Positions 31,555-41,802 of a stretch of 64,000 bases of DNA are shown in pieces. The translations under genes and the position numbers were made by a program. The notes beneath the pieces were generated by a model. The model worked only from the letters and a program-made list of their open reading frames with translations, was not told where the DNA came from and searched no databases. Source of the DNA: Arthrobacter sp. YN (GTDB lineage Bacteria; Actinomycetota; Actinomycetes; Actinomycetales; Micrococcaceae); contig NZ_CP022436.1 of assembly GCF_002224285.1 (NCBI RefSeq), positions 2,604,001-2,668,000 on the forward strand. Reading direction: 5' to 3'. Within the stretch, counting starts at the first letter, position 1, and every line of letters begins with the position of its first letter.

Positions 31555-33230
31555 CTACAGACCAGGCAGCAACCATGCGGGTTCGGGCCGGTGAACGCCG
31601 CGGGGCCTGTATCCCAGTGCTTCGGCGCTGCCCAGGAGGTCGGCGAGGTACCACATGATGGCAAGCCACATCTCCGTCCCTTGGAGTGTTGGGCGATGGT
31701 GGCCTCCGCTCTCCTCCGCAGCGCTGAATGCCATTCCTTGGGCCGGATGCCACCTGCCCAAAGCCTGCTTCAGCTGGCTTCCGGCCCAGCTGCTGATCTC
31801 TGCCCGGCGATGAGAGGTCTGCTTGGATGCCAGCCACAAAGGATGGACGACGTCCAGGACATTGCAGGCGTTCTGCCGCCCGGGAGAGAAATAGCGTGGA
31901 TCCGAGGAGTGCTCAAGGACGGTGTCCACGAGGCGTTCAACGTGGGGGACCGGCACCCCGAACTGCGCAAAAGTGCCACGTGTCAGGCGGTAGTACCCAT
32001 TGACGACCTTTAGCCGCGTATCTGATGTGGGTGTACCCCACGTCCCGGCCGACGGATTGGCGTGCGTCAGCAGCCAACCGAACAGCGCCTCCAGCGAACC
32101 CACGGAATTGGAATGATTCTGTGCAAGGTTCCAGTAAGCGCCAGTGCCCCACGCGTCCACCCAAGCACCTGATCCCCAGGCTTCCTTTCGCCACGGCAGC
32201 GCGTCCAAGGAAGAAACCAGCGTTGCCGGATCCATGTCGGCGATGGAGTGCACCGGATGGCGGAACCGGCTCCCCAGGAGGTCCAGGGCATAGCCAACCG
32301 AGAGGACGTGGTAGGTGGCTGGACCCTCTCCAAAGACCAGCGGAGCAATGGTGTCGGAGCCAAACTCCGGCACCAGCCCGGTCATCGGATCCTGGAGTGC
32401 CTGAAGCTGTTCGATATGATCCTCCCGCGTGAGCTGCGGTGGGACGGAACCCAGCAGGAGGTCGGCGATTTCAATGGCATCGCAGTGTGCCCTGACGGTC
32501 GGCGAAGCGTCCGGACGGTCCACATAGTAGCCGCCATCGGCGGAGGTCCAACTCTTTGAAAGAATCAGCGGTGCATCGGTGCGCGCCGCATCGGCGAAGG
32601 CCCCAACTCTGCCAACAGCCCGCCGTCGGCTGCTGTCCGGTCCCCCAACGTCGGGGCCGGAGCGGTATCCCGTCTGTCGCGGATCCTGCGGGCGGGGTTT
32701 CCGCCCACGATGGACCATTCGGGCACATCCTTGGTGACCACTGCGCCCGCGGCCAGAACTGCATGCGAGCCGACGGTAACTCCGTCAAGGACCACCACGT
32801 TGGACCCGATCCAGACGTCGTCTCCGATGCGGATGCCTTTGCTGGTCAACGGCTGTTTGAAGACGGGTTCGGCGGGATCCATGGAATGGTTGAAGCCGAG
32901 GATTGAGGTGTGGGCGCCGATCCTCACGCCGTCGCCCATGGTGATGTTGCCTCGGACCACGGTGAAAGCGTTAACCGTGCAATCGTCGCCGATGGTGACG
33001 GTCCCCGTGACGTAGGCGTGGGCGGCTATGAAGGAGTCAGCGCCGATGGACAGAGCATCGGGGTCGATACTGGCCATGGGAGACAGGAAAGCCCGCTCAC
33101 CTATGGTGACGCCATCCCGTTCGGCGAAGCCTTTTTGGTATTCGTGCTGGGCCTCGCGTTCCGCGTCCGTGGCAGAACTCCAAAACATCCAAGGGGAGTA
33201 GTCATAGTTGAGGTGGTGCTGGGGATTCAC
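31555..33230 (-). pseudogene. two-domain acyltransferase (left-handed beta-helix plus C-terminal domain), frameshifted
   Basis: The N-terminal 190 residues are a LbH-type acetyltransferase with hexapeptide repeats (IGADSFIAAHAYVTGTVTIG, IRIGDDVWIGSNVVVLDGVTVG) and IVGGNPARRIRDRR. The second frame encodes about 350 residues of unknown function, rich in Trp/Gly (AYWNLAQNHSNSVGSLEALF) and possibly an alpha-toroid. The two frames join at LLAELG/AFADAARTDAPL if one base is restored in the run of four C at 32599-32602 (plus strand), giving 558 residues. If the frames are real separate genes, the second would need to start inside the first (ATG 32718), a 154-base overlap. A single broken or miscalled gene is more likely. 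Confidence 0.7.
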
Positions 33231-33331
33231 GTCGTGGGCTCCGCGGTGACAGGTGAGGGAAAGCGCTTCCCCCCATTATTCGCGCCGCCCTCACCCCGGT
33301 CAATGCGTCAGACGCAAACAATCAGGGTCGA

Positions 33332-33736
33332 TCACTCCGGGTAGCCATACTCCTCATCGGTGACCAACTCGCCCCACGTCGTCTCTGAGCCATCGGTGGC
33401 GCCTGCGGTTTCCCACATGGCCACATGACTCATGAAGTGATCCGGGGCGGCGCCATGCCAGTGCCACTCGCCGGGCGGCGTATAAATGGTTTGGCCCTGA
33501 TTGACCACGTGAACCTCACCTCCGCGTGCCTGCACCAGGCAGACGCCGTCCGTGACATGCAGGGTTTGGCCCGCCGCGTGAGTGTGCCAAGCAGTCCGGG
33601 AACACGGCGCGAAGCGGACGATGTTCACCCGTAACTGCGATGGCTCTTCGCCCTTGGCGATGACGTCAAAGTAGACGTCGCCGGTGAAGAGCTGTGCAGG
33701 CCCTTTGGTGCTAGTGGTCTTGGGTTGGATATGCAT
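33332..33736 (-). CDS. cupin-domain protein
   Basis: A 134-residue single-domain cupin. Motif 1 is FAPCSRTAWHTHAAGQTLHVTDG (about residues 42-64) with the metal ligands His-x-His, and motif 2 is YTPPGEWHWHGAAPDHFMSH (about 85-105). It resembles the YhhW/carboxymuconolactone-associated cupins coupled to small reductases; the reaction is unknown. It follows the HTH regulator gene by 19 bases on the same strand and is likely part of the same transcript, divergent from the alcohol dehydrogenase. Confidence 0.85.
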   Translation of the reverse strand: MHIQPKTTSTKGPAQLFTGDVYFDVIAKGEEPSQLRVNIVRFAPCSRTAWHTHAAGQTLHVTDGVCLVQARGGEVHVVNQGQTIYTPPGEWHWHGAAPDHFMSHVAMWETAGATDGSETTWGELVTDEEYGYPE

Positions 33737-33755
33737 GAATTCCTTTGCATAGGTG

Positions 33756-34646
33756 TTACTGATGGTGACGGAGCGGCTCTGGGTCTGCGGTCGACGCGGG
33801 AGTGGTCGCAGCCCAGCTCGCGAGCAGTTGAAGGGCGTCTGCAGTGCCCGTCCCGGGCTCGGCGTTGTAGACCGTCAAGGTCAAACCGGCGTCAGCGGAT
33901 AATTCCAGGGCCTCGTAGAGCAAGTGCAGGTCACCGACTATCCGATGCCGGAAGTGTTTCTTACCGGTGAAATGCTGGCGGACATTGTGGGATGCCCAGC
34001 GGACCCGGAATTCCTCGCTGCGGGTGGACAGCTCGCCCACAAGGTCGCTGAGCCCACGGTCATAGGGATCACGGCCGGCCTCCGTACGCATGATGGCCAC
34101 GGTGTCATTGGCGGCGCGCTCCCAGTCCGTGTAGAAATTGTGGCTGCGGGGATCAAGAAAGAGGAAGCGTGCATGGTTGGGCGGTCCGGATGGGCTGTCG
34201 TAGATGTCCGCGTACAGGGCCCGGCCCAACGCGTTCGTTGCCAGAAGGTCCAACCTGCCGTTGCGGATGAAGGCCGGCGAGCCGGTGATCGCATCCAGCG
34301 TGAGCTGCACCCCCGGCCGGATGACCTGCTTCCGGACAGGACGACGCCGGGACTTGCCGCCGTCGCTTGCCGCGCGGGCGAGGTCATACAGATGGGCGCG
34401 TTCGGCGTCGTCAAGCTGCAGGGCGTTGGCCAGGGACTCCAGCACACTTTCAGAGACGCCGGAGAGGTTTCCGCGTTCCAGCCGGGTGTAATACTCGACA
34501 CTCACGCCAGCCAACATGGCCACTTCTCCGCGTCGAAGTCCCGGGACCCGGCGGTTGCCGCCATAGGCGGCCAGTCCCGCTTGTTCCGGGGTGATCTTCG
34601 CCCTCCGGGTGGAAAGAAAGTCACGAGTCTCAGTCCGGTTGTCCAT
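33756..34646 (-). CDS. helix-turn-helix regulator (XRE-type with MmyB-like ligand domain)
   Basis: A 296-residue regulator. The N-terminal HTH (about 20-75) reads VPGLRRGEVAMLAGVSVEYYTRLERGNLSGVSESVLESLANAL, the hallmark of the MmyB-like class. The C-terminal PAS-like MmyB domain starts near residue 110 (SPAFIRNGRLDLLATNALGRALY) and may bind a fatty acid or small ligand. It is divergent from the alcohol dehydrogenase, 130 bases away, and upstream of the cupin. It probably controls both; inferred from position only. Confidence 0.9.
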   Translation of the reverse strand: MDNRTETRDFLSTRRAKITPEQAGLAAYGGNRRVPGLRRGEVAMLAGVSVEYYTRLERGNLSGVSESVLESLANALQLDDAERAHLYDLARAASDGGKSRRRPVRKQVIRPGVQLTLDAITGSPAFIRNGRLDLLATNALGRALYADIYDSPSGPPNHARFLFLDPRSHNFYTDWERAANDTVAIMRTEAGRDPYDRGLSDLVGELSTRSEEFRVRWASHNVRQHFTGKKHFRHRIVGDLHLLYEALELSADAGLTLTVYNAEPGTGTADALQLLASWAATTPASTADPEPLRHHQ

Positions 34647-34776
34647 GGTTTCAACGGTATGGCTTTTGTCCGGCTGAGGGAGTCCCTGTCATTACCCCTT
34701 ACAGCAGTAACTCCTTGCGTCCACGGAAACAGGGTTAGATGGAAATATCCACCAACGTTCACAACGCAGGAGAAAC

Positions 34777-35819
34777 ATGCCTACCGCTAACGCTTACGCT
34801 GCCCCCTCGGCTACGGGCGACCTGACCCTGACCACCATCGAACGTCGCGAGGTCGGTCCGAACGACGTCAACATTGACATCAAGTTCGCCGGCATCTGCC
34901 ATTCCGATATCCACACTGTCCGCGGTGACTGGGGACCGCAGCAGTACCCGCTGGCCCCGGCCACGAAATCGCCGGCATCGTCACCGAGGTTGGCTCCGAT
35001 GTGACCAAGCACAAGGTGGGCGACCGCGTTGGCGTCGGCTGCATGGTCAACTCGTGCAAGGAATGCCGGAACTGCCTGGCCGGAGAAGAGCAGTACTGCC
35101 TCAAGGGAAACGTGGGCACCTACGGTGCCGTTGACCGCGACGGCACCATCACCCAGGGCGGATACTCCAGCCATGTGGTGGTAAACGAGGACTTCGTCGT
35201 TACCATTCCGGAAGGCCTGGAACTGGACGTCGCTGCTCCGCTGCTGTGCGCAGGCATCACCACCTACTCGCCCCTGCACCATTGGGGCGCCGGTCCCGGC
35301 AAGAAGGTTGCCGTCGTCGGGCTTGGCGGGCTCGGCCACATGGCCGTCAAGATCGCCCATGCCATGGGCGCTGAGGTCACGGTCCTGTCGCAGTCATTGA
35401 AGAAGATGGAGGACGGGCTCAAGCTCGGCGCGGACCACTACTACGCCACCAGCGACCCCGCCACGTTCGAGCAGCTCGGCGGCACCTTCGATCTCATCAT
35501 CAACACGGTCAGCGCCTCGATCGACATCAGCGCCTACCTCCAGTTGCTGACGTTGGACGGAAGCCTGGTCAACGTCGGCGCTCCGGCCGAGCCTCTGCCG
35601 GTGAACGTCTTCTCCTTGATCATGGGTCGTCGCCGGTTCGCTGGCTCAGCCATCGGCGGCATCCGCGAAACGCAGGAAATGCTGAACTTCTGCGCAGAGC
35701 ACGGCCTTGGTGCCGAGATCGAGGTCATCCCGGCCAGCAAGATCAACGAGGCGTACGAGCGCGTTCTCGCCTCCGATGTCCGGTACCGCTTTGTCATCGA
35801 CGCTTCCACCATCGGCTAG
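34777..35819 (+). pseudogene. zinc-dependent alcohol dehydrogenase (NAD(P)), frameshifted
   Basis: A medium-chain alcohol dehydrogenase of the YahK/AdhC cinnamyl type, which oxidises primary alcohols or reduces aldehydes. The N-terminal frame holds the catalytic zinc Cys/His in [20 protein letters not shown] and breaks at PLAP. The second frame continues with [22 protein letters not shown], the structural-zinc cysteines, the Rossmann loop [15 protein letters not shown] and the tail. One G is missing from the GG at 34959-34960; restoring it yields [18 protein letters not shown] and a 347-residue protein. AGGAGA precedes the ATG. It is divergent from an MmyB-type regulator. Confidence 0.88.
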
Positions 35820-35834
35820 AAACACAGCACGAGA

Positions 35835-35873
35835 GGAAAGGCCACGCCCGGTTCCCACCGGCGTGGCCTTTCC
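35835..35873. terminator. rho-independent terminator after the alcohol dehydrogenase
   Basis: A perfect 14-bp inverted repeat, GGAAAGGCCACGCC and GGCGTGGCCTTTCC, with an 11-base loop, 15 bases after the stop. The arm ends in TTTCC on the sense strand. Confidence 0.85.
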
Positions 35874-35901
35874 CGTGCCACCCAGCAGGGACAATGGTCT
35901 G

Positions 35902-38568
35902 GTGACTTTCAGACTGGACACCATCGGTAAGGGGCTGGTCTTTGCTCAATCCCTCGCGGACCTGACCGCGGCGCTGGAGCGCCAGGGCGACGACGCCGTG
36001 GCGGTCGTACAGGCGCCGCCCGGCACCGGTAAGACCACGCTCGTGCCTCCACTGCTGGCCAACCTGCTGGCCGAACGGCGGCTTCTCTCCGAACGGCAAT
36101 CCGGCCAGCCACGTGTGGTTGTCACCCAACCACGGCGTGTTGCGGCCCGTTCCGCTGCACGTCGGCTGGCGTCACTGGACGGGAGCCGCGTGGGCGGCCG
36201 GGTGGGCTACACCGTGCGCGGGGAGAGCAAGACCGGCAAGGACACAGTGGTGGAATTCGTCACGCCCGGCATTCTCCTCCGCCGGCTCCTGAGCGATCCC
36301 GGTCTGGAAGACGTTCATGCTGTTGTCCTGGATGAAGTGCACGAGCGCGGGCTTGATACCGATCTGCTGATTGGCATGCTTGCCGAGGTGCGTGAACTCC
36401 GTGGCGACCTGACGTTGATCGCAATGTCGGCAACCCTCGACGCCCCGCGTTTTGCAGCCCTACTGGAGCAGAGAGGGACAGCTCACGACGACGGCGGCCC
36501 GGCTCCCGTGGTTGACTGCCCTTCTGCGCTGTACCCGCTGGAGGTTCAGTGGGCCCCCTCCGGTGAGCACCGCCTCAACGAACGGGGAGTGGCCCGCACG
36601 TTCCTGGATCACGTGGCCCGCACCGCCGCGACCGCCCACGGACTGGCTTTGGCTGCCAACCCTGATGCTGATGCGTTGGTCTTCCTGCCGGGCGCCCGCG
36701 AAGTGTCCGACGTCGCACACCACCTCAACGCCCTGGTTCCCCGAGGCGTTGAGGTACTGGAGTTGCACGGCCAGATCGGCCCCGACGCCCAGGATCGGGC
36801 TGTGTCCGGCCGTGAGCCCGGAGGTCCGCCACGGATCATTGTGTCGACGTCCCTGGCCGAGTCATCCCTCACCGTTCCCGGTGTGCGGCTCGTGATCGAT
36901 TCGGGGTTGGCCAGGGAACCGCGGAGGGACTCGGGGCGTGGAATGTCAGGCCTGGTGACCGTCTCCTGCTCGCGGGCTTCGGCCGAGCAGCGAGCCGGAC
37001 GCGCGGCACGGCAAGGGCCAGGGGCAGTGGTCCGCTGCTACGACCAGCAGGCTTTCGCAGCGGCCCCGGCCCACCAAACACCCGAGATCTCAGTAGCCGA
37101 CCTCACTGGAGCCGCGCTGGTCCTCGCGTGCTGGGGTGCCCCGGGAGGCCTCGGCTTGCAGCTGCCTGACGCTCCACCTTCAGGAACCATGGATGAGGCT
37201 GTGGAAGTCCTCCGGGAACTGGGTGCAGTGGCCGGGGACGGATCCGTCACGACGTTGGGCAAGGCACTGGCACGCATTCCGGCCGATCCCCGCCTGGCCC
37301 GCGCCTTGCTGGATGGTGCTGCAGTGGTCGGCACGCGGGCAGCGGCGGAAACGGTAGCCCTCGTTGCTGGTGACCAGCGCGCACCCGGCGCAGACCTCAC
37401 CGCCTTGCTGAGGTCGCTGAGGTCCGGTTCCGATCCTGCCGCGCGCCGGTTCACGGAGGAGGTCAAGCGGATGGAGTCGATTGCCCGGCAGGAGGCGTCC
37501 GGCGTCGTGCGTTCACAACTCCCAACGGACGTTACCGCCAGGGAGACGCCCGGGTTTGTGGTGGCGTTGGCTTTCCCGGACCGTGTGGCGCGTCGTGTTG
37601 CCGGCGATGGCTCCACGTACCTGTTGTCTTCCGGGACGAGGGCCGGACTTCCTGCCGGAAGTCCGTTGTCCGGGCATGAGTGGCTGGCAGTGTCCGAAGT
37701 GTCGCGGGCACAGGGCCGCGACGCTGCTGGAACGGGTGCGGTGATCCGCTCCGCAGCTCCGTTGTCCGCGGAACTTGCCCAAGCTGCTGCCCCGGACCTG
37801 ATGGTCACCAAGGTGCAGGCGAAGTTTGACCAAGGAAAGGTGACCGCACGCCAGGAACGTCGGTTGGGATCGATCGTCTTGACCTCCACGCCAGTACGCC
37901 CCAGCGCCGAAGCCGGACGCCACGCGATGGGTGAGGCCTTGGCAAAGACAGGGTTGTCCATGATTGGTTGGTCAACCGCAGCCGACGCCCTGCGGAGGCG
38001 GCTCGCCTTGCTGCACCACGAGCTCGGCGCGCCATGGCCCGACGTCCGCGAAGCCAGCCTGCTGGCCCGGCTGGAGGACTGGCTGGCCCCGGAGCTGGAG
38101 CAGGTGGCTACCGGGACGCCCGTTAGGTCGATCAACCTGGCGGAGCCCTTGCGTCGGCTGCTGCCCTGGCCGGAAGCATCCCGCCTGGACAGCCTTGCTC
38201 CCGAGCGTCTGCAGGTTCCCAGCGGTTCGCGGGTCAGGATCGATTATCCGGAGGTGTCGGAGAAAGGCCCGGAAGAGCACGACGGCGGCAGGCCGGTGAT
38301 GGCGGTCAAACTCCAGGAATGCTTCGGCTGGGACCGCACGCCACTGCTCGTCGACGGCAGGGTCCCTGTGCTGTTCCACTTGTTGTCTCCGGCAGGCAGG
38401 CCATTGGCCGTCACTGACGACCTCGCCTCCTTCTGGTCCGGTCCCTACTCCCAGGTCCGGGCCGAGATGCGTGGGCGCTACCCCAAGCACCCCTGGCCCG
38501 AAGACCCGTGGACTGCGCCGGCTACCGCCAGGACCAAGAACAGGATGCAGTCCGGCCCCTCCAGCTAG
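35902..38568 (+). CDS. hrpB: ATP-dependent helicase HrpB
   Basis: An 888-residue DEAH-box RNA helicase. Walker A is APPGTGKTTLVPPLL (about residue 38), motif II is VVLDEVHERGLDTDLL (about 140), SAT is IAMSATLDAPRF (about 175), and motif VI is AEQRAGRAARQGPGAVVRCYD (about 355). The HrpB C-terminal domain follows to the end (LQECFGWDRTPLLVDGRVPVLFHLLSPAGRPLAVTDDLASFW). HrpB is a nonessential helicase of poorly defined role, distinct from HrpA. The GTG start has an AGGGA about 11 bases upstream. It converges with the amidohydrolase gene, overlapping by 4 bases. Confidence 0.93.
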   Translation: MTFRLDTIGKGLVFAQSLADLTAALERQGDDAVAVVQAPPGTGKTTLVPPLLANLLAERRLLSERQSGQPRVVVTQPRRVAARSAARRLASLDGSRVGGRVGYTVRGESKTGKDTVVEFVTPGILLRRLLSDPGLEDVHAVVLDEVHERGLDTDLLIGMLAEVRELRGDLTLIAMSATLDAPRFAALLEQRGTAHDDGGPAPVVDCPSALYPLEVQWAPSGEHRLNERGVARTFLDHVARTAATAHGLALAANPDADALVFLPGAREVSDVAHHLNALVPRGVEVLELHGQIGPDAQDRAVSGREPGGPPRIIVSTSLAESSLTVPGVRLVIDSGLAREPRRDSGRGMSGLVTVSCSRASAEQRAGRAARQGPGAVVRCYDQQAFAAAPAHQTPEISVADLTGAALVLACWGAPGGLGLQLPDAPPSGTMDEAVEVLRELGAVAGDGSVTTLGKALARIPADPRLARALLDGAAVVGTRAAAETVALVAGDQRAPGADLTALLRSLRSGSDPAARRFTEEVKRMESIARQEASGVVRSQLPTDVTARETPGFVVALAFPDRVARRVAGDGSTYLLSSGTRAGLPAGSPLSGHEWLAVSEVSRAQGRDAAGTGAVIRSAAPLSAELAQAAAPDLMVTKVQAKFDQGKVTARQERRLGSIVLTSTPVRPSAEAGRHAMGEALAKTGLSMIGWSTAADALRRRLALLHHELGAPWPDVREASLLARLEDWLAPELEQVATGTPVRSINLAEPLRRLLPWPEASRLDSLAPERLQVPSGSRVRIDYPEVSEKGPEEHDGGRPVMAVKLQECFGWDRTPLLVDGRVPVLFHLLSPAGRPLAVTDDLASFWSGPYSQVRAEMRGRYPKHPWPEDPWTAPATARTKNRMQSGPSS

Positions 38569-40196
38569 GCGAGCCGCTCCAGCATGAACTGGATCTCGCC
38601 GTCCACGAATGTTCCCAGGACCGCACTGGCAGCCAACTCGTCGGGGTCGGTGGTCAGGGGGTCCAGTTCGAAAGCCGTGAAGTCTGCCCGTTTGCCCACC
38701 GAGATGGAACCGGAGACATCCCAGAGGCCAGCCGCTTTGGCAGCATGCGAGGTGTAGCCCTCCAGTGCCTGGTACGCGGTGAGACCCTGCGCCGGCGCGA
38801 TGGGCTCTTGCTCGGGATGTCCGGAACGCCGGCGCAATTGCGCATCCGCGATGATGGGAAGGGGCTCAAACGGAGCGATCGGCCAGTCCGAGCCGATACC
38901 CAATGTCACTCCCGCCTCGCGGAGGTCCCGGCAGCGCCAGGCCCGGTCCGCTCTCTCGGCGCCCAACCGGGTGGACCAGTTGTCGCTGTGGTCCGCCGCT
39001 GAATAATGGGTGCAGTGCGTTGGTTGCATACTGGCCACGACACCCGCACTCCTGAAGCGCTCCACGAGCCCGTCCGGAACTGTCTCGATATGTTCAATGC
39101 GGTGGACGGTCCGGCGCAGGACATCAGCCGGTACCGTACCGGGCAACGACTCCAGAGCATTCAACACATGCTCCACACCCGCATCACCGATCGCGTGCGT
39201 CGCTGTCGGGATGCCGCGGGAGGCGAAGTAGCTAACGGCGGCCGAGTATTCTTCGGGCCGTGGCCAAAACGGCGCAGTGGACTGGCCGTAGGCGTCGGGT
39301 TCGTAGAGCCAGGCGGTTCCGTTGTCCACGGTTCCATCGACGAACAATTTGATGGCCTCAACGGACCATCGTCGCCCACCGGTTCCCACGGTGCGGGCAA
39401 GTTCCTTCCACTCCGATTCATCGGTGCCGGGCATGCACCACGGGGCGCTCCGCAGGCGCAGCGGCAACTCGCCGTCGATCTCCAAAGCCCGGAAAAGGAG
39501 GGCGGATTCGTCGCTGTGGTCCATGATGTGGCCGCCGGTCAATCCTGCTCGGGCGAAGGCCTCCAACAGGGCGTCGAGCCTGGCCTTCCGTTCCTCGAAC
39601 GTTTCCTGGGGGATGTGCCGTTGGACAAGTTCCATGGCGGCTGCTTCGAGGAGGAGGCCGGTGGGAACGCCGTCGGCATCGCACACCACCTCGGAAGCCT
39701 GCTCGAATTCGTGCCTGCCCCGGATGCCTGCCAGATCCAGGGCTTGGCTGTTGGCGAGGGCTGAATGACCGTCGAACAACCGGATCAGCGCGGGCTTGTC
39801 ACCGCTGACAGCATCCAGAATGCTCCGGTGCAACGGTACTGCGCCAAAGGCGTTGGGGTTCAGTCCCCAGCCACGCAACCAGCCGCCGTCGTTCTCTGAT
39901 TCCGACGTGAGCAGGGCGCGGACTTCCTCCACAGTGGCAGCACCGGACAGGTCAACACCGATTGTCAGGTCCAGCCCGAACACCGGATGGATGTGGCAGT
40001 CCACCAGTCCCGGGGTCAGCGTCGCGTTGCCAAGATCTACCACGCGGGTGCCGGCGTGCGCCCAGTCCAGCGCTTCAGCCCGGCTTCCGACGGCGGTAAT
40101 CACCCCGTCGCGCACGGCTACAGCCTGGTGGGAATCGCCGCGGTGGCCATCCATGGTGTGGATGGTATCGGCGAGGACTATAAGGTCAGGAGTCAT
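38565..40196 (-). CDS. YtcJ-like metal-dependent amidohydrolase
   Basis: A 543-residue amidohydrolase of the YtcJ/NfdA group, related to exoenzyme-regulatory and N-substituted formamide deformylases. The metal site starts GLVDCHIHPVFGLDL (His-x-His, about residue 66). Other blocks: GHIMDHSDESALLF, AIKLFVDGTVDNGTAWLYEPD, THAIGDAGVEHVLNA (about 345), HRIEHIETVP (about 380) and GIGSDWPIAPFEPL (about 445). It hydrolyses an unknown amide. The ATG at 40196 lies 11 bases inside the permease gene's 3' end, indicating a two-gene operon for uptake and hydrolysis of a nitrogen compound. Confidence 0.87.
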   Translation of the reverse strand: MTPDLIVLADTIHTMDGHRGDSHQAVAVRDGVITAVGSRAEALDWAHAGTRVVDLGNATLTPGLVDCHIHPVFGLDLTIGVDLSGAATVEEVRALLTSESENDGGWLRGWGLNPNAFGAVPLHRSILDAVSGDKPALIRLFDGHSALANSQALDLAGIRGRHEFEQASEVVCDADGVPTGLLLEAAAMELVQRHIPQETFEERKARLDALLEAFARAGLTGGHIMDHSDESALLFRALEIDGELPLRLRSAPWCMPGTDESEWKELARTVGTGGRRWSVEAIKLFVDGTVDNGTAWLYEPDAYGQSTAPFWPRPEEYSAAVSYFASRGIPTATHAIGDAGVEHVLNALESLPGTVPADVLRRTVHRIEHIETVPDGLVERFRSAGVVASMQPTHCTHYSAADHSDNWSTRLGAERADRAWRCRDLREAGVTLGIGSDWPIAPFEPLPIIADAQLRRRSGHPEQEPIAPAQGLTAYQALEGYTSHAAKAAGLWDVSGSISVGKRADFTAFELDPLTTDPDELAASAVLGTFVDGEIQFMLERLA

Positions 40197-41643
40197 GTTT
40201 TTCGAAGCTTCCAATCCGGGCAAAGACGTCAGGGCGGGTACTGCGCAGGCGGCGTGCAATCAGCAGGCCTGCCAGGAAAACAACGGGTGCCACCAGGAGA
40301 AGGATGGTGTTGGTGAGGGGATCGGCAAACGTGAGGAGGTCGATATTGATGGCAATCAGCGCCACCACTCCGAACAGCAGGATGGCCGAGGCCACGCTCA
40401 CTGGAATGAGGAAACGGTTGGTGACGGCCGCCGGATGGCGGCGCAGATAGATGAAGGCGGCCACGGACACCAGGCCCTGCAGGGCAACGATCCCCACGAT
40501 CCCCGGTGTGTTCACCCAGATCAGCAGTTGCTTGTACGGGTCGGCACCGGCGATCGCACAAATGCTGATGACGACGGCGGCCAGGATGGTCTGGATCTGC
40601 CCGGCACGGTGCGGGGATTTGTACTGAGGGTGGGTCCTGCCGAGGAATGCGGGGAGCACACCGTCTTTAGCGAGCATGTAGACGTAGCGGTTGATGGCGT
40701 TGTGGAAAGCCAGTTGAGAGGCGTAAACGCTGGTCACGATCAGCACGTACATCACCACCTCGGCCCACGGCCCCACATACTGGTTGATGGTGGCGAAGAA
40801 CATTCCGTCGGCCAGTTCACCGGCTGCGGCGACTACGTTCCCGTCGCCGAAGGCCTGAATGACTGTCCAGACAATAAAGGCGTAAAACACGGACATGAAT
40901 CCGACGGCGATGTAGGTCGCGCGCGGGACGGACTTGTCCGGGTTGCGGGCTTCGCGCCGGTACAGCACGGTGGATTCGAAGCCCATGAATGCCGCGAAGC
41001 AGATCGCCAAAATGGCCAGGACACCCGGCGTGAAAGCGTGCTCGGGGGAGAAGGAGGCGAAACTGATGCCGGCAGCTCCGCCGCGGGCAAGGATCGCTAC
41101 GCCCATGATCCCCAGGATGGCGGTTTCGGCGATGAGCAGGACTCCGAGGACCTTGGCACCGACGTCAATGCCGCGGAATCCGAGAAGCCAGACGGCTGCG
41201 ATGGCCACCAACGCCACAACGGGCCATGGCACGTCCAGGCCAAAGAGCGTGCGGAGCATGGCCTGGGTCTGGACGGCGAACAAACCGTAGACGCCGATTT
41301 GCAGGCAGTTGTAGGACACGATCGCCAGAATGGCCGCTGCCAGCCCCGCTGTCCTGCCCATGGCCAGGCTGATGTAGGTATAGAAGCCGCCGGCAGCTTT
41401 GACGTGTTTGGTCATGGCCATGAAGGAAATGGCGAAAACCAACAGGACTGCCCCGGCAATGACGTATCCCATGGGGGCGCCAATGCCCCCGATGCCGATA
41501 GCCACAGGGGCTACGCCGGCCATCACTGTCAGGGGGGCTGCTGCGGAGATCACCAGGAAGGCGATGCCGCCGGTGCCGATGGCATTCCGTTTGAGCCCAT
41601 TTCCAGCATCTGCAGCTGGAGGTCGGGTTTCGAGGTCAGACAT
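40186..41643 (-). CDS. APC-superfamily amino acid permease
   Basis: A 485-residue, 12-helix amino acid/polyamine permease. The first helix region GTGGIAFLVISAAAPLTVMAGVAPVAIGIGG and the MGFESTVLYRREARNPDKSVPRATY loop (about 245) are typical of the APC family. It probably brings in the substrate of the amidohydrolase that it overlaps by 11 bases. It is divergent from a TetR regulator with a clear operator between them, so it is likely repressed until an effector appears. The substrate is unknown. Confidence 0.9.
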   Translation of the reverse strand: MSDLETRPPAADAGNGLKRNAIGTGGIAFLVISAAAPLTVMAGVAPVAIGIGGIGAPMGYVIAGAVLLVFAISFMAMTKHVKAAGGFYTYISLAMGRTAGLAAAILAIVSYNCLQIGVYGLFAVQTQAMLRTLFGLDVPWPVVALVAIAAVWLLGFRGIDVGAKVLGVLLIAETAILGIMGVAILARGGAAGISFASFSPEHAFTPGVLAILAICFAAFMGFESTVLYRREARNPDKSVPRATYIAVGFMSVFYAFIVWTVIQAFGDGNVVAAAGELADGMFFATINQYVGPWAEVVMYVLIVTSVYASQLAFHNAINRYVYMLAKDGVLPAFLGRTHPQYKSPHRAGQIQTILAAVVISICAIAGADPYKQLLIWVNTPGIVGIVALQGLVSVAAFIYLRRHPAAVTNRFLIPVSVASAILLFGVVALIAINIDLLTFADPLTNTILLLVAPVVFLAGLLIARRLRSTRPDVFARIGSFEKHDS

Positions 41644-41694
41644 GGGGATCCTCAGGGGTGTTGGGGGAAGGAATGTTCAAGGAGTGCCAAGCAT

Positions 41695-41715
41695 TAAGCG
41701 AAAGGCTTTCGTTTA
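41695..41715. promoter_or_regulatory. TetR-type palindromic operator
   Basis: Inverted repeat TAAGCGAAAG and CTTTCGTTTA around one base (one mismatch in 10-bp arms), lying 52 bases upstream of the permease start and 88 bases before the tetR start. Size and symmetry fit a TetR dimer site controlling both genes. Binding is inferred from position. Confidence 0.6.
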
Positions 41716-41802
41716 GCGTAGGGCCTAGTGATCCAGCGCACAATACCTGGACGCAAAGTTCTGGCTAGAGTCGTAACAACAACCTTGAATGGAGACACCC
41801 GT

